From contig JACKHZ010000009.1 in the NCBI GenBank assembly GCA_020638735.1, positions 434,001 to 498,000 of the forward strand: a DNA stretch of 64,000 bases, in the 5' to 3' direction. The stretch is from Planctomycetota bacterium. GTDB taxonomy: Bacteria; Planctomycetota; UBA1135; UBA2386. Positions 62,304-64,000 of the stretch are shown here, piece after piece. The first letter of the stretch is position 1, and each line of letters begins with the position of its first letter. The position numbers and the translations under genes were made by a program. Under the pieces are notes generated by a model. It was not told the origin of the DNA. It saw only the letters and a program-made list of their open reading frames with translations, and did no database searches.

Positions 62304-64000
62304 TCAGCGCGGCGGCGCCGCCAGCGAACGCACCAGGCCGAACACCGTCGCGTCGCCCGGGAAGTCGCGCTGCAGCGCGAGCAGCTCGTCGCGTGCCTCC
62401 TGCGCGCGACCGAGACCCTGCAAGGTCAGGAAGCGATCGGCGCGCACGCCGACCGGCGCCAGGCCGCGCGCGATGCTGGCGTCCAGCAGCTGCAACGCGC
62501 CCTCGTAGTCGCCGAGCCCACGGCGCGCGGCGGCGGCGAGCTGGTAGACGTAGCCCTTCGGCGGCGCGATCTCGAGGCACGACAGCGCGCGCGGCCCAGC
62601 CGTCTCGAAGTAGCGCGGGTCACCGAGCACCCGACCGGCCTGCAGTTCGGCCTGCACCCACAGCGTTCGCGCCCAGGGATCCTCGGGGCCCTGCGCGCAC
62701 AGCCGCTGCGCGACGACCAGCGCTTCGTCGGGCCGCGCCAGCTCGTCCGGCAGCGACACGAGCGCCTCGGTGAAGTGGCGCAGCAGGTCGTAGTGCGCCG
62801 GGTAGAGCAGGTGCGCCGTGCGCAGCGGATCGACCGAGGCGACGACGTCGCCTTCGCGGCGCAGCGTGGCACCCAGCCCCCACCACGCGCGGAAGTCGTC
62901 GGGATTGCGCGCCAGCTCCTGCCGCCACAGCGTGCGTTCGTCGCGGTAGTCGAGCGACCGCGACGCCGACCCGGCGACACCCAGCGCCAGCAGCACGCCG
63001 CACGCGACCGGCATCGCGCGCGGCGTGGCCCGACGACGCACGGCAGCGGCGAGCCGGGGCGACAACGCCGCGAGCACGGCCGCGAAGCCGACCATCGGCC
63101 CGTACAGGCGGTGCTCGGCGAGCGGCATGTTGAGCGGCACGACGATCCACGGCGCGGCGATCGCCCACGCGAGCACGACACCGATGCGGGTCAGCCGAGC
63201 CGAAGGCGCGCGCCACAGCGCCGCGACCGTCAAGCCGCCGAGGCTCGCCCAGCCGAGCAGCGCGAACGGGTCGTCGAAGCCGGTGTAGTGCACCTCGGGG
63301 TTCACCGACAACGTGGTCGGCGCGACGGCCTGACACAGCACGCGCGGCAGCAACGTGCCCATCGTCGCCAGCTGCGTCGACAGCGAGCGGCCGTAGCCGG
63401 ACAGCGGGTCTTCGCCGCCGCGGCCGAGCAATTGCACCGTCGCCTGTCCGAGCAGCAGCTTGCGCGCGAGCAGGTAGGCCCCGACGACGGCGAGCACCGG
63501 CAGCACTGCACCGGCGGTGCGCAGCCACTCACGGCGGTCCGGCCAGCGATGGCGGAGGCACGTCGCCTGCAGCAGCAGCAGCGCCGGTAGCACGACCCCG
63601 GTCTCCTTGCTGCCGACGGCGAGCACCGCGCCGAGCAGCATCGCCGCCAGCGCCGCGCCACCGCTCCGGCGACGCTGCCACGAGACGTGCGCGCACATCG
63701 CGACCAGCACGCCGAACGTCGTCAGCAGCTCGCTGCGCGCCGAGACGAGGTTGATCGCCTCCGAGGCCAGCGGGTGCACTGCGAACAGCGCAGCGGCGAC
63801 CGCCGCGGCGCGGCGCCGTCGCGACAGCTGCCACAGCCAGGCGCAGAGCAGCGCCGCGGTCGCCGCGTGCAGCAGCACGTTGCCGGCCTTGAGGCTCCAG
63901 GCCGCGGGGCTGATCCACAGGTTCAGCGCGAAGCTGGTCAGCAGCGCGGGGCGGTACATGCGCGACGCCGCGCCGCTGAACGCGCCCGGATCGACCCAGA
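62304..64000 (-). CDS. TMTC-like glycosyltransferase with TPR tail (5' end cut by window edge)
   Basis: The frame is open to base 64000, so the N-terminus is missing. It begins here VDPGAFSGAASRMYRPALLT and has about ten membrane helices (LLHAATAALLCAWLWQL, FGVLVAMCAHVSW, ALAAMLLGAVLAVGS). YRPALLTSFALNLWISP and HPLASEAINLVSARSELLTTFGVLVA are characteristic of the TMTC/DUF1736 O-mannosyltransferase-like family. The C-terminal 230 residues are TPR-like (RTLWRQELARNPDDFRAWWGLGATLRR, DEALVVAQRLCAQGPEDPWARTLWVQAEL, GALQLLDASIARGL). Transfer of sugar from a lipid donor to extracytoplasmic proteins is the family expectation. Confidence 0.8.
   Translation of the reverse strand, partial: WVDPGAFSGAASRMYRPALLTSFALNLWISPAAWSLKAGNVLLHAATAALLCAWLWQLSRRRRAAAVAAALFAVHPLASEAINLVSARSELLTTFGVLVAMCAHVSWQRRRSGGAALAAMLLGAVLAVGSKETGVVLPALLLLQATCLRHRWPDRREWLRTAGAVLPVLAVVGAYLLARKLLLGQATVQLLGRGGEDPLSGYGRSLSTQLATMGTLLPRVLCQAVAPTTLSVNPEVHYTGFDDPFALLGWASLGGLTVAALWRAPSARLTRIGVVLAWAIAAPWIVVPLNMPLAEHRLYGPMVGFAAVLAALSPRLAAAVRRRATPRAMPVACGVLLALGVAGSASRSLDYRDERTLWRQELARNPDDFRAWWGLGATLRREGDVVASVDPLRTAHLLYPAHYDLLRHFTEALVSLPDELARPDEALVVAQRLCAQGPEDPWARTLWVQAELQAGRVLGDPRYFETAGPRALSCLEIAPPKGYVYQLAAAARRGLGDYEGALQLLDASIARGLAPVGVRADRFLTLQGLGRAQEARDELLALQRDFPGDATVFGLVRSLAAPPR

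Overview
The window is a very GC-rich bacterial chromosome segment (strong G/C in third codon positions, almost no AT-rich spacers). The gene content points to a planctomycete. It has a PVC-type secreted dehydrogenase with HEAT repeats and a C-terminal CxxCH cytochrome (29526-32207), many large secreted proteins with Ig-like, FG-GAP, REGD-repeat and carboxypeptidase-regulatory modules, weak Shine-Dalgarno use, and many GTG starts set by 4-nt GTGA overlaps. No rRNA, tRNA, CRISPR array, insertion sequence or prophage was seen. Intergenic space is mostly below 200 bp; the only gaps over 300 bp are 5022-5427 and 49514-50015.

Layout. 1-7305: secreted proteins, with two divergent paralogues built from one repeated domain, a glucose/sorbosone-dehydrogenase-like protein, and a further secreted protein ending in a strong hairpin. 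7402-11081: histidine ammonia-lyase, a divergently transcribed small ArsC/thioredoxin-like gene that reads as a selenoprotein (in-frame TGA in a UxxC motif followed by a SECIS-like hairpin), and an ECF sigma/FecR pair. 11081-14136: ApaG, a small lipoprotein, a RedB-like redox protein overlapping a chemoreceptor. 14257-23493: two carboxypeptidase-regulatory-domain proteins flanking a tightly coupled serine hydrolase/metallo-hydrolase/secreted-protein operon. 23620-28938: a second chemoreceptor with an apparent +1 frameshift, a bacterial PH-domain pair (YdbS/YdbT type), ComM, and a PrsW-like membrane protease.

29001-37287: a nucleobase deaminase, the PVC-type dehydrogenase, and a 1146-residue ClpB-like double AAA+ protein whose C-terminus looks like a class-I release factor (RF2) lacking its GGQ domain. 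37336-44067: a minus-strand run of glycosyltransferase-like membrane protein, SLC13 transporter, CutA, metallophosphoesterase, DHH phosphoesterase and amidohydrolase. 44087-51017: two tandem paralogous glycine-rich lipoproteins with a shared CX3CX3CX4C motif, then a roughly 500-bp regulatory gap and a membrane-anchored helical protein. 51036-62290: DUF4863-type protein, MogA, an Arg-rich protein, cystathionine beta-synthase coupled to an AlkD-like protein with a histone-H1-like tail, an FG-GAP protein, an REGD-repeat protein, a BtuF-like protein without a signal peptide, a TPR protein and TatD. A TMTC-like glycosyltransferase/TPR protein runs off the right edge.

The two observations most worth following up are the UxxC selenoprotein (9003-9350), which conventional annotation would truncate or miss, and the ClpB-RF2 fusion (32242-35682), which suggests an unfoldase directed to the ribosome. 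All functional statements are from reading the sequence; no database search was run.
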